Positions 46,476 through 56,760 of a DNA stretch of 64,000 bases are shown here, piece by piece. The stretch comes from Hirsutella rhossiliensis. Taxonomy: Eukaryota > Ascomycota > Sordariomycetes > Hypocreales > Ophiocordycipitaceae. The position numbers were made by a program, and so were the translations under genes. Location of the stretch: NCBI RefSeq assembly GCF_020360975.1, contig NW_025408673.1, forward strand, positions 2,170,001 to 2,234,000. Reading direction: 5' to 3'. The notes below the pieces were generated by a model that saw only the letters and a list, made by a program, of their open reading frames with translations, did not search any database and was not told the origin of the DNA. Within the stretch, counting starts at the first letter, position 1; each line of letters opens with the position of its first letter.

Positions 46476-49241
46476 TGTGACGGTGAGTAGTTTTGGTGCG
46501 TTGAGGAGAAAGCGATGGTGTGTGCTTGGGCCTGCTTAACGGATGGATGCTGCGGGAAAGCTAAAAAAAACACACGAGATGCAAGACGTGAGAGAGAGAG
46601 AGGAAAGGAGGAAAGGAAATCAGACGAAAGATGGGATGGGTGGTAGATGTAGGGAGAGTCAGAGGGGGAGTCGGGACGGGCCAAGATATAGGCCAGGGCC
46701 GTCGTGGGAGTCAGCGTCAAGCTTGCTATACAAGATGAACGAACATGCCTGCCTGCCTGCGTGTATGTCTCCACCGCATGCTGGGTCCCTGGCAGGCGGT
46801 GCGCGCGTTCCAAGGCCGCCACGGCGCGAGCTTGGTGTAGGCATGACGACGGGGCCGCGATTTGCCTCGATGCATCCATCATCTCCATGGCATGTACCAG
46901 ATGCTTCCATGGGTCGGTCAATCAGTGGGTCGTGGAAGAGGGTGCGGTACTGCCCCGGTCTCCTCTCCTTCTCTTCCCTCCCCAGCACCGGCAGAGCAAG
47001 ACGGCCAGTTGCATGAATCAGGGGGGGTTGTCGGTGGAGACGCTGCCCCTGCCGGCATTGATGTTTCTAGGGCTGGCAAGTCATGCACGTTCGTCACGCT
47101 GCTGAACCCCATGTGCGTGTTGCATCGTGGCGGTACTATGACGGTGCCGGCCTGTTGCGTATGCGTGCTCGGTTCGAGACGGGTTGGGAAGAAGGGGGAG
47201 GATCCTTTGCGTAGAGACTTGGAGGCAAACGCTGCCCTCGACTATACCGTATGAGTATGTCGACACCCGAAAGTATGTGTGTTATTTGCCTCAGCGTCCA
47301 CGGCATTCCCATCTATATTTAGAGACGCTCTCCGAGAGGTTGGTTGCCTCTGATAGGTAGGAAGAGGGAAACAAGTTGTGGGCTTGCAAGTCACGATAGG
47401 CTGATGTTGCAGGCCTGCACCTTGCCCGCCGCCGCCATAGCACAAGTACACACGTTGAACCTTCCAGAAGCGCGTCACCGAATAACATCCATTTGCCTTG
47501 TTCTGCCCGCTTGGGACGAACGGGTCCCACGCTGGCTGGCTATGCTGGAGACGCACCGAGATGACTATAATCTCCAGCGAGTGAGTACCGACATGCCCGC
47601 GGGGACTGCGCGCGGACCCAAGGCATGAGCGAGTTGTTTATCGACGACAGGCTTTCCGCGCTGTTGTTTTTCATTTCGAGCGCATCCGGACGTTAATCGT
47701 TCGCCGTGGCAAGGAACCGTGCCAAGAAGCCTGGCTGCCTCCTCGCTCGCGTCTCCTTTTACGTACAACGTACCCAATTACCCGGACGCCGCAAACGCTG
47801 CTTCTCGTCCTCCAGAGTTTCCGCCGACCCGAGAGTTCAAGGATCGAATAACAAACAATCCCTGTATACGTACCGTGCTGTATTAACACACTTAAAACAG
47901 CCCCTCCCTCTGGGAGGCAAACCAAGGCTGCCGAGGCCACTACGTAAAGGTCGCGAGGGAGCTCCAGTCCCTATCCTGAAATAACACATGAACCTGTCGG
48001 AGTTTCTCCCGTGCGACGAGAAACAAGAAATAGCCAAGTGCGTACAAGGCCACCCTGACAGCCACGACAGTGAACCCAGCCCGCATGCCTGCAAAGTGGC
48101 TTCTCCTTTCATTTACTTAACTGGGCGTAAATACCTCCCTCTCCCCCTCCCTCTCCCCCTCCCAAACTATAGGTATTATCCTTGAGCAGCTGCCAAGCTA
48201 CAGCAACAGACCCGTCCCGTCCATTGCTATACATAGAAACAGAGGTTGCACGTGCAGTGCCCCGGATGCCAACTCCCTGTCTATAGCGGAAGCGTCAGTA
48301 TGTACGTATGTACATGCATGGTAGACGGGCAAACAGTCAAGGCCGTGTGTTGTGGCAGTTGAGATGCCAACGATACGCTGATCGTGGCACCCATCATCCC
48401 ACATGCTATGCCGTCCAGGGTCTGTGTTGCGGCCGAATCCACCCGTGCATGTGGACCGGCGCCAGCCTGAAGCTGAACCTCGGGCTGAGCAAACTTCATG
48501 GAGCTGCCGTCGCCCATCTGTCCGTATTAACTGTGCTGTGCTGTCCATCACACGACAGAACAGTATGTATACGTGCAGCACATGCCTTCTGGCACCCGGC
48601 TTCCCAGAAACTGAGAGCGTTTTGTCCCAAATGATATGGCCGGCGAGTCAGCCCATCTCGCCGGGCCCAAGTGGAGCTCGCCCGGCTCCCACACCCGGCG
48701 TCGGCCTCCCACTCCGCACGCAAGCCCGGTAGACGCTGCATTGGGAAGAGGCCTAGCGAGGCGTCGCTTCCATCGAAATGAGAAGTCGCCGGCCAGGTGT
48801 CCCCGGGCCTGCTCCAAGGCAGGCAGGCCCAGCTTGATTCTTCCTCTCGTGCCCGGGCTCTGGTATAAACAAGGTCGAGCAATATGCAAACAGAGCCTTG
48901 TTGCGCGTCTGCCCACCAGCAATCCACACCATTGGCCGGGCTCCGGGGCAGCCAGCGGTGCTTGCTGGGTGGCAAGAACAAGTTTCCTCCCACCCTGTGC
49001 AATCTTGCTGTTGTTGTGTATGTTTCTGCTGTTGTTCTCGTTGTGGAGAGTACCTGGTGCTGAAGGGCGACGAAGGTTCCAGAAGGCGCAAACCCAGACC
49101 TCAATGAAACTCCGCTCATGCTCCGCCCATGCCTGTTGGTTGAGTGCTTTTTTTTTTTCACGATCATCGTCGGGATCATGTGTATAGCATTGCCCCATCC
49201 CCCGTTATTAGCGTTCCAAGATCCAACAGCGCTGCTCGTCT
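46476..49241. other. Long intergenic stretch without a supported gene
   Basis: 2.8 kb. Overlapping open frames occur on both strands but none shows family resemblance, consistent codon choice or sensible introns. The left end is the probable 5' leader of the collagen-like gene. It holds a pyrimidine microsatellite at 48134-48163 (two 12-bp CTCCCTCTCCCC-type units) and a T-run at about 49148. A non-coding RNA or a fast-evolving small gene cannot be excluded. Confidence 0.4.
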
Positions 49242-50537
49242 TCATGCTGCCAGGGCCCACAGACAAGCCCCCACGGTGGCGCGGAAGAGCAGTTTGCGCA
49301 TCGCCGCCCTACTTTTATCACTGCCGCCGCAGCCACCAGCGCTCTGCCGCGGGGCCTGCTTCTGCACGCTGCCCGTCTGGCTGGCCTGCGCGGCGAAGCA
49401 GCTGGCCGTGCCGCAGTCGAACCCGCTTGGGCAGCACCCGGCCACGGGCCCCGCCGACTCGCCACACAGGAACCAGCCGCCCGCGCACGTCGGCGTCGCG
49501 TCGGCGTCACGCGGGCTGCCCTCGGCGGGGACCACGACTGTGGCGCCGTTGGCCATGATGGTGGTCGATGACGACGGCGGCGGGCACGAGTGTGTGTTGC
49601 AGTCGCGATCGGTGCGGCAGCAGCCTCCGCCATGGGTGGCCAGGCATCCGTAGAAGCCGGTGGGACAGCCCGACTGCGTGCTCGAGTCGTCGCGAGTCGT
49701 CGCCGAAGCGCCGGAGCTGGTTGGGCGGAATGGCGGGCTGCCGGTGGCGGAGTCCGGGTCCGAGGCTGTGACGACTTGGGTCGTGGTCTGTGTCGTGGGC
49801 GCGGGCGACGAGGTGGTCGTGACGGTCATGGTGACGATGACGACGGAGGGACTGCCCTCGACCATGGTGGTGCTCGTCGTGGTGACCGTCTCGAGCGGCA
49901 TGGGAGCCTGGATGGGGGTTTGCGGGAGCGCGGTGGAGGAAGGGCTCGGAACACCTGCCACGGGATACCGTCAGCGCTTCGGCCCGGACCCACGAGAGGC
50001 AGGCAAAGACTTACAGCCAAAGCCGCGACAGACGAAGCCGGGTATGCAGCAGCCGCCTCCCAGCGACTGCGGACAGCTCACGGCTTCCGAGGGGCAGCTG
50101 GCGACCTGGCCTCCGCACTGGGTGCCGCGGGGACAGCAGGCGACCCGGCCGACGTCGACATCGGGCACGTCGGTGCAGTAGGTGCCCTCCTGGCAGCACT
50201 TGTTGGGGAAGCCTTGGTCGGCGCAGCTGTTCATGGTGGCCGGGCACGAGGACCTCTGCTCGAGCAGGGCGCGTCGTAGCACGTAGGGCCGGCCAGGGTC
50301 ACGTTCTTGGAGGTGCTGGCCATACGCCGGCCGAAGGCATGCCGCCGTGCCGTTGAGCCGAGGGAGAAGCTCGGCGTCGGCTTCTGCCGCGCATGAGTCC
50401 TGGGACGCAAAGTCGAGATGGTGCCGAGAGATCTTGTGGCCCGCGTCGGGGGGGAGCTTCCTGAGGGCGGTGAGCTGGCTGGCGCTGGCGTGCAGCACGG
50501 GGAGGAGGAGGAGGAGCGTCGAGGAGAAGGGCGCCAT
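49242..50537 (-). CDS. Secreted cysteine-rich protein with four CC modules
   Basis: Two exons with intron 49955-50014 give 411 residues. It has a signal peptide (MAPFSSTLLLLLPVLHASA). Four modules centred on a Cys-Cys pair follow: NKCCQEGTYC with ACCPRGTQC at about 112-142, GGGCCIPGFVC at about 159-170, GGGCCRTDRDC at about 280-292 and AGCCPSGFDC at about 349-360. A Thr/Ser-rich linker (about 190-260) separates the two pairs and is probably O-glycosylated. The C-terminal 20 residues are hydrophobic and may be a GPI signal. Similar fungal proteins are annotated only as GPI-anchored Cys-rich. The CC modules look granulin-like in spacing, but I cannot assign a function. Confidence 0.75.
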
Positions 50538-51242
50538 GGCGATTTATCCAAGCCGTCCGGGGCAGAGGTCGAGCGAAGAGATGCGGTTGATTTGACGATT
50601 TGAACGTCAGCTTTCCGGGCTGTATAGGGTGGCTGTGCCTTCACAAGTCGGGTGGCTGGGGCGACGGGTCCAAAAGCCATCTTTTCCGTTTCTCCCGTAT
50701 CATGCCGCGAATCACAGCTTGCAGAGGTTGGTGAGAATTATTGTTTTCTTGATTGGGCAGCGAGGCCATGCTGCTAGAATGGGAGCTGGACTCTGGGCGG
50801 CACGGGTGACGGGTGACGGACGACATAGACAGCTTGTAAGCCGCCACAGTCAAGGGTCTGTCTCGGAAACGCCGTGTCTGGACTGGCTGTTGGGGTGTTC
50901 CAGTCATTCCCGGTACAAAATAGGAACGTCTTTAGATTATGCATTTCCACTGTGAAATAACAGAGCCCACGAGGTGCGTGCGTTGCCCGGAGCTGCCTAC
51001 GGCCTTGGACGAATTCCCGCGGGAGCTAGTAAAGTCAGTCGGTCCCCGAGGCTGGTCGAGCGCACTTTGGCTGCCAGCCATGGAAGTGAATCCGTCGTCG
51101 AGAATATGCCGGTAGAAGGTCAAAAGAAGGTCAAATTCTGGGGCGCCTCGGCTTACGTCTAGTCTACCTCGGCTTGCGTCTGCCTGGCTCGCCGACTCAC
51201 AACGACCACTGGACAGCTGGCTAACCTTCTATTCATCTGCTG
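50538..51242. other. Intergenic, no gene seen
   Basis: 705 bp: promoter region of the CC-module gene and 3' flank of the next minus-strand gene. It contains a doubled GGGTGACGG word near 50805. Confidence 0.4.
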
Positions 51243-52460
51243 CTATGACACCAAGTTACCCCCGTACCAACATGCGAGCCTATACCTGTTTGCGTGTACT
51301 TCGTCCGGAGAGTAGGCTACCACCTTGTCTCGCTCGGCAGCATCGCCCAGTTGCTCCGAGTACACCTCGGTGTCGACCCAGCTCGAGCTCGGGCCCGCCA
51401 AGTCGACATCCGCTGCCCCAAGCCATCGAGCCTCGTTCATCAGGCGATCGATTGGCCGGCTCGGGAGCCAGGGGGAGCTAGTGGGCGAACAGAGATCAAT
51501 CCGATCCCGGTTCATGGTGTACCGCGCCGGATCTGGCCGAGGCCCAAACGCGGCCACCTCACGCTTCTCCAAGTCGAGCGTCAAGGTGATGGCAGCCTCG
51601 AGCGACATCAAGGCCGTTCTGATGTTGGTCCCCGGCGGACCGCTGATGAGGGAGTGGATTTGGTGCGCGACGCTGTCGAAACAGATGGGCGCGCTCAGCC
51701 CGTCCTCGACCCCGGTGCAGACGAAGAGGACCGGTGTCTGCCCAACGCTGTCCATGCGGGTCGGGAAGTCTTGGCCGTCCATGTCCTCGCAGCTCTCATC
51801 CCTGCCGCCGACGATGATGGCGATGGCTCGGAATAGGGGCTGAACCTGCAAGAATTCCTGCTCCGCCCTTGCCCTGGTGACTTGCTCGAGCCACGAGCGC
51901 CGCGCCCAAGGGGGCCGAAGCCCGTAGCGGGCCGTGTATTCCAGCATGTGCTGCACATCCTCAGGCTTGCCACTCATGATTTCCAACTGCGTCTCCTTGA
52001 CTTTTGCGCAGAGAGATGCACTCAGGTTGACTATGTGGCCCAGGAACCGTCGAGGCTTGGCCTGCAACCAGTTCGGAATCCCTTGCACCTCGAAGAACTT
52101 GACGAGAAACTGATTATACTCGATGTTGCGTTTATACGGCACAAACCACCGCCTGTAGATGTACTGGAAGGCGTATCCAGGGAACCTGGGGTAGTCGCCG
52201 ACCCGACTGCTCGCTATAAGGGTGTTATTCATGATGCTTTCGAGGAAGTATACCGGCGCCATTTTATTGCCACAGTCCAGGAGGTGGTCGACGGGCACGC
52301 CACGCAGGCAGAATGTGATTTCGGGCAAGTAGTCGTACAGCAGCGTCAGCATGCCGCGCCGGTGTCTGATCTCCAGGAGCCGGCGCAGGCAGCGGTATAT
52401 TTCCAGTCGTGAGAGCGTGGGCTGGATTTGGAACAGTTCGTCGTCCTCGTTGGCGGCCAT
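51243..52460 (-). CDS. Hypothetical protein, unknown family
   Basis: A single-exon 405-residue protein that I do not recognise. The composition is that of a folded, soluble protein: few low-complexity runs, many aromatic residues (FQYIYRRWFVPYKRN near 98-112) and a helical N-terminus (SRLEIYRCLRRLLEIRHRRG). No signal peptide, membrane segment or known catalytic motif is seen. The start chosen is the first ATG (52460), followed by an acidic tag. Sordariomycete genomes carry many such proteins of about 400 residues. Confidence 0.7.
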   Translation of the reverse strand: MAANEDDELFQIQPTLSRLEIYRCLRRLLEIRHRRGMLTLLYDYLPEITFCLRGVPVDHLLDCGNKMAPVYFLESIMNNTLIASSRVGDYPRFPGYAFQYIYRRWFVPYKRNIEYNQFLVKFFEVQGIPNWLQAKPRRFLGHIVNLSASLCAKVKETQLEIMSGKPEDVQHMLEYTARYGLRPPWARRSWLEQVTRARAEQEFLQVQPLFRAIAIIVGGRDESCEDMDGQDFPTRMDSVGQTPVLFVCTGVEDGLSAPICFDSVAHQIHSLISGPPGTNIRTALMSLEAAITLTLDLEKREVAAFGPRPDPARYTMNRDRIDLCSPTSSPWLPSRPIDRLMNEARWLGAADVDLAGPSSSWVDTEVYSEQLGDAAERDKVVAYSPDEVHANRYRLACWYGGNLVS

Positions 52461-53383
52461 GTTGAGGCGATGCCGAGGCCGGCGGGAGGGTCTGGGGACT
52501 GGAACGGACGGGGAGCTGGGAGACGGCGACGCGGATCGACGCTTGTTGGACTAGATTTCCCCGTGAGCCGGCATGATGCTAAGCTTTGGTGACGGCACGA
52601 CGAGGCGGCGGGTGCAGCTGTCTACGTTGTGGATGGAGGAGGGGGCCTGCCAACGATGAATTCTGCCCACTGAGCGGGCAAGTGGTGACCGGTTAGTCTC
52701 TGGCCTCTTTTATTAGGTCCTACATCAACGACTCTTGCCATTTGCCCTCCCTGTTGCTGTCTCTCGTGTTGACAGTATCTGGTGGCTTCAAGCCGTTTGC
52801 TGTCGTGCGCACGCGGTTGTGGCCGACGCCTTGAATCTGGCTCTTTTCTGAACTTCATCGAGTTAGTTTCATGCTTCCGGGCCAGAGTCGGGGTCGAGGA
52901 GCAGTGTCTGACTTTCTCGACGCCCAGTGCCGCCTTGAAGCCGTCTTATTGCCGTTCCCCGACGTGCACAAGCCCACCCGGACATCGACTTGGTAGCCAA
53001 GGCACGCACTCGGCCTGGTCGAAGATGGGCAACTCGGCCGTATTCCGTCACCGAGATGCCTCTACGCAGATGCCGGACCAATCGCCATGCTTGGCAGTTC
53101 CCACTCGCCGGCAGCACAGACCAGAGCCCGTGGAATCGGTGCCTGTGCGGCTCTAGAAAACGAGCCGCCCACATCGGCTTCCATCCTTTGCCACCCCCCC
53201 CACCCGCTACGAGTTGGCCGCTTGGTGCCCGTGCCTCGCCCCCGCCTCGACGAGCCGAGTCCGTGGCGAACGGACCGGCGCCGAAGCCCGGCTCTTGGTC
53301 CGAGTTCCCTTCCGGACTGACGGACCTGCACCACTCCTCTGCCCCGGGCTGTCGAGACTCGCCCATGGACCGAAATCCCTCCG

Positions 53384-53429
53384 CTCTACGTTGTGCATGC
53401 GTGGTCCAGTGCATGCACTCAACGTAGAG
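53384..53429. repeat. Inverted repeat, 17 and 19 bp arms
   Basis: CTCTACGTTGTGCATGC (53384-53400) is repeated inversely as GCATGCACTCAACGTAGAG (53411-53429); apart from a 2-base bulge the arms pair completely, with a 10-base loop. Confidence 0.7.
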
Positions 53430-53603
53430 GGAGCCACACACGATCTGGTGTTTGTCCCGGTTCATGGCATTGTCATGTTGCCGCCTCCGCCTGGCCATGC
53501 ACCCTGACCCGCGCCCAACCAAGGAGTTATGACAAAACAATTTACAACAGTGCCGAGTGGCTTCTAATCAATCTTGCCACTGTAAAAATCCGACGGCCTC
53601 GAA

Positions 53604-53657
53604 AAAAAGGGGGGCCCGCTCGTTCGCTCCGCCATCCGTCAAGAGGCCCCCCTTTTT
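53604..53657. repeat. Inverted repeat of A and G runs
   Basis: AAAAAGGGGGGCC (53604-53616) pairs perfectly with GGCCCCCCTTTTT (53645-53657) over a 28-base loop. The shape resembles a terminator hairpin or the ends of a tiny MITE. Confidence 0.7.
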
Positions 53658-54073
53658 GCCCTCGGACTAAGAATACATCTTGTACTTTGTGCGTGCTTCC
53701 AGCCGGGCGCGAAGCTTTGCACTAGCAAACCATGACAATCAGGCCACGCCTGCAAAGATGAAGCACGCGCCTCCACCCGAGCGAGCAAGCCACAACGGCG
53801 CACCGGTCCCGGGCGGCGATCCTTCAGCTCGGCAGGGCCCGGACGACGCCGGGCTCGCGGGATTCACGCCGTCTGGGAGCAGTCCGTGCCTTGCCGTCGT
53901 GGCAGCGGCGGCCTGCGCACTGGCATGGGCAACCATCGCCCCATCATCAATGCCTTGGCTCTTTATAACACCCGTCTTCTCCTCCCCTGCCCTGTCGTCC
54001 GGGATTCTTGTTCTGCAGTTCTATCTCGTATAGACTCGGAAAAGGCAAGAGAGAAATAAGAGAGACAGAGAAG

Positions 54074-55088
54074 ATGCTTGGCCTGAAGGGCGAGGACATG
54101 TCTCTCGCCGCCGTCATGAGCTACGCCGCGCCCCTCTGCAGCAAGGCCGTCGTCGAGCTCGTCGTCTACACCATCCTCTACGGCGCCATCTTCGGCTTCC
54201 ACGAGCGCCGCGCCATCCCTACCTACAACCGGAAATTCCGCAAGTCGAAGAGCTACCACCTCCCCGTCCACATCGTCACCGGCCTCTTCGAGATCACCAG
54301 GTACCAGCTCCGCGTGGCCGTGCACGGCGAGACGGTCGCCCCCGGCCCCGTCGACGTCCTCGTCTGCCTCGTCTGGGCCTGGTCAAGCCTCGAGCTCGTC
54401 CGCTCGCTGCAGCGCGGCGACCCCCTGACCACGCGCCCTGCCTACCAGGCCGGCACCGTCCTCCGCCCGCTGGCCTCGCTGGCCGCCTATGCCCTCCAGA
54501 GCCCCCCGCTGTACCGCGTGTGCGCCAAGGCCATCAACAGCTTCCTCTACGCCCGCCTCGGCATCTTCATCGTCGACAAGTCGGGGTTCATGCGGGAACA
54601 CTCCAACGCTGCCGTCTACGCCATATGCATCCCTCTGTCTGCGGTGCTCGGCATTTATGAGGGCGGCTATCCCGGTGCCGTGCCCGTCTATGTGGCCTCT
54701 GTCCTCGCAGTCGCCTGGCTCAACCGCTGGGTCTCCCGGGGGCTGCGAGAACAGCGCAGCCGGTAAGTCCGAGTCCCAGCATAGCGTTACAACTGGAAAG
54801 GAGAAGCACAACTAACAGCCATCCAGGCTTGATGACCCGACGGCAGACAAGTCGCTCAAGGACCGCTTCCTGGCCGCCATGCTTGCCCTTGGCTTCGCCG
54901 AGCTGCCAGACATCAAGAGGATCCAAAGACGCAGGTCGCTGAGCTCCGACATTAGAGACGAGTACATCCACGTCCTTCGGCGAGAGTCGGGTGGCGTCGA
55001 CTATGACTCCTCCAGGCAGTCGAGCGTCGACAGCGACGTTCCAAGCGACTGGCAAGGGCCTTGGAAACTGAAACTGGGCGACAAGTGA
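54074..55088 (+). CDS. Hypothetical multi-pass membrane protein
   Basis: Two exons with intron 54763-54826 give 316 residues. Hydrophobic segments lie at about 15-43 (PLCSKAVVELVVYTILYGAI), 96-112 (VDVLVCLVWAWSSLELV), 134-148, 181-199 (NAAVYAICIPLSAVLGIY) and 203-219, so four or five membrane spans are likely. The second exon encodes a charged cytosolic tail rich in Ser and Arg (RRRSLSSDIRDEYIH), with possible phosphorylation sites. I recognise no transporter or enzyme family. The start at 54074 gives a short N-terminus before the first hydrophobic segment. Confidence 0.75.
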
Positions 55089-55601
55089 GCCATTGGTGTA
55101 ATGGTTTGCCCCTGCCACCAAAGAACACGAGCAACAGATGCGAATTTTGAACATAGCGTGGGAATCCAGAACCATGCATCATTTCCGTCCTGGTGTTGAA
55201 AAGTCATATAAAGTCATATATGGTTCAGTCTCTAGAGTTTTCACTTTCACTTCACTTCCATTTTCTTCTTCTTGTATATAACTCCTCTTCATGTCGCATT
55301 CAAAGCCAACGCAGAGGCTTTCTTCCTCTCAAAAGCATTGGGCTTCAAGTCCAGACATTTCTTTAGGAACGAGGCTATGAATGAAAATAAAAACCGATTG
55401 GATACCGACCCTTTGGTGTAATTCCCCTTCTGGTCACCCGCGAGCACCAATAGGTGCGCAAAGGCTGGTGTGACAGTGACTGTACCCCGTGCCTCCCGGT
55501 CGGCCCTTATACTCTGCTTTCCCCCTGTGCCCCTCGAACATCCAGCGTCGAGGTCTCGGGCGCGAAGCTGGAAGACGGCAGCTGCTGTACAGCAACGTAT
55601 C
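55089..55601. promoter_or_regulatory. Intergenic, promoter of the SDR gene
   Basis: 513 bp between two plus-strand genes. It has a short tandem AAAGTCATAT repeat at about 55200-55220. No gene seen. Confidence 0.4.
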
Positions 55602-56682
55602 ATGGCCTGGCGCGGCTACGACCCCGACAGGGACATTCCCGACCTCTCGGGCAAGGTCATCCTCGTCACCGGAGGTATGGTTGATCAATGGCGGAAACAT
55701 ATCCTTTGGGACCTCAGCCGACCATTGAGGGCAGCATAAGAGTTCATCGCCAGGCTGACGAGTGGAAACGAGCGCAAAAGGAACCGGCGGCATTGGCAAG
55801 CACACCGTCGTCGAGCTCGCCAAGCACGCGCCCGCGCACATCTTCTTCACAGGCCGCAACCGGACCGCCGCCGACGCCGTCGTGGCCGAGTGCAGGCCGC
55901 TGCTCGACGGCCGCGTCACGTTCGTCGAGTGCGACCACGGCTCGCTCGCCAGCATCCGGTCCGCCGCCGAGGCCTTCTTCGCCGCCTCCGGTCCCTCCCC
56001 GCGACTCGACGTTTTCGTCGCCAACGCTGGCATCATGGCCGTGCCCCTCGGCGCCACCGTCGACGGCTACAAAGCCCAGTTCGGCGTCAACCACTTAGGC
56101 AACGCTGCCCTGCTGCTGCGCCTGCTGCCCGTCATGCTGCACACCGCGGCCGAGCCCGGTGCCGACGTGCGCTTCGTGACCCTCACCTCGCGCGCTCACT
56201 TCATCCACCCGCACCGGGGCATCGACTTTGACCGCCTCCGGGCCGCGCCGTCGGCCGACAGCAATCCGCGGGCGACGTTTATCCGGACGTGGATGCGCTA
56301 CGGGCAGTCCAAGCTGGCCAACATCCTGACGGCCGCAGAGCTGCGCCGGCGACATCCGCAAATCACGAGCGTCGCCATCCACCCGGGCATTGTGCGCACC
56401 GGCCTCGTCACGAGAATGGGGGCATTGAGCAGGCTGGTCCTCCTCCTGGCGGGCCCGCGTGGCCTTGTGACGCCGCTCCAGGGCAGCTACAACACGCTCT
56501 GGGGGGCGACGGGCCCCGGCGTGCGCGACCAGGTCGCCGAGTCAAGTGCTCGACAAATAGCTGCCCTCTTCTGGCCTGTCGGTGAACCCAAAAAGGGCGA
56601 CGCCAAGTGCTGGGATGGCGCGCTGGCCCAGAGGCTGTGGGACTGGACGGTCAAGGAGGTCGGCGTCGACGGGAGCGGCTGA
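55602..56682 (+). CDS. Short-chain dehydrogenase/reductase
   Basis: Two exons with intron 55675-55780 give 324 residues. The classical SDR marks are all present: the NAD(P)-binding TGGTGGIG (residues 23-30, spanning the intron), the FFTGRN strand end near 46-51 (Arg 50 suggests NADPH), ECDHGSL near 74-80, VANAGIM (Asn 106) and the catalytic Ser 161, Tyr 198 and Lys 202 (YGQSK). HPGIVRTGL near 225 is the usual PG motif. It resembles the retinol-dehydrogenase/WWOX-like branch. The substrate is unknown. The stop lies only 78 bp from the stop of the convergent methyltransferase gene. Confidence 0.9.
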
Positions 56683-56760
56683 GTTGCGTTTCGCCCACGC
56701 CCTTGTCTATAGTACATGGGATATACATGCTCGTGGCGATGTCTAACTGGCCACGGCAAA

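Larger units (their letters stand above)
52461..54073. other. Intergenic, with two inverted repeats
   Basis: 1.6 kb without a supported gene. A 223-residue minus frame at 52869-53540 has an Arg/Gly-rich, unnatural composition and is rejected. The stretch holds two separate hairpins (53384-53429 and 53604-53657). The right end is the promoter of the membrane-protein gene. Confidence 0.4.

Noticed and set aside
48496..49266. 256-codon and overlapping minus-strand open frames
   Set aside because: Several frames overlap on both strands with Arg/Trp/Gly-rich content; none has a recognisable motif or sensible start context.
52869..53540. 223-codon minus-strand open frame
   Set aside because: Low-quality composition (Arg and Gly runs) and it runs across a hairpin; it looks like chance openness in GC-rich DNA.
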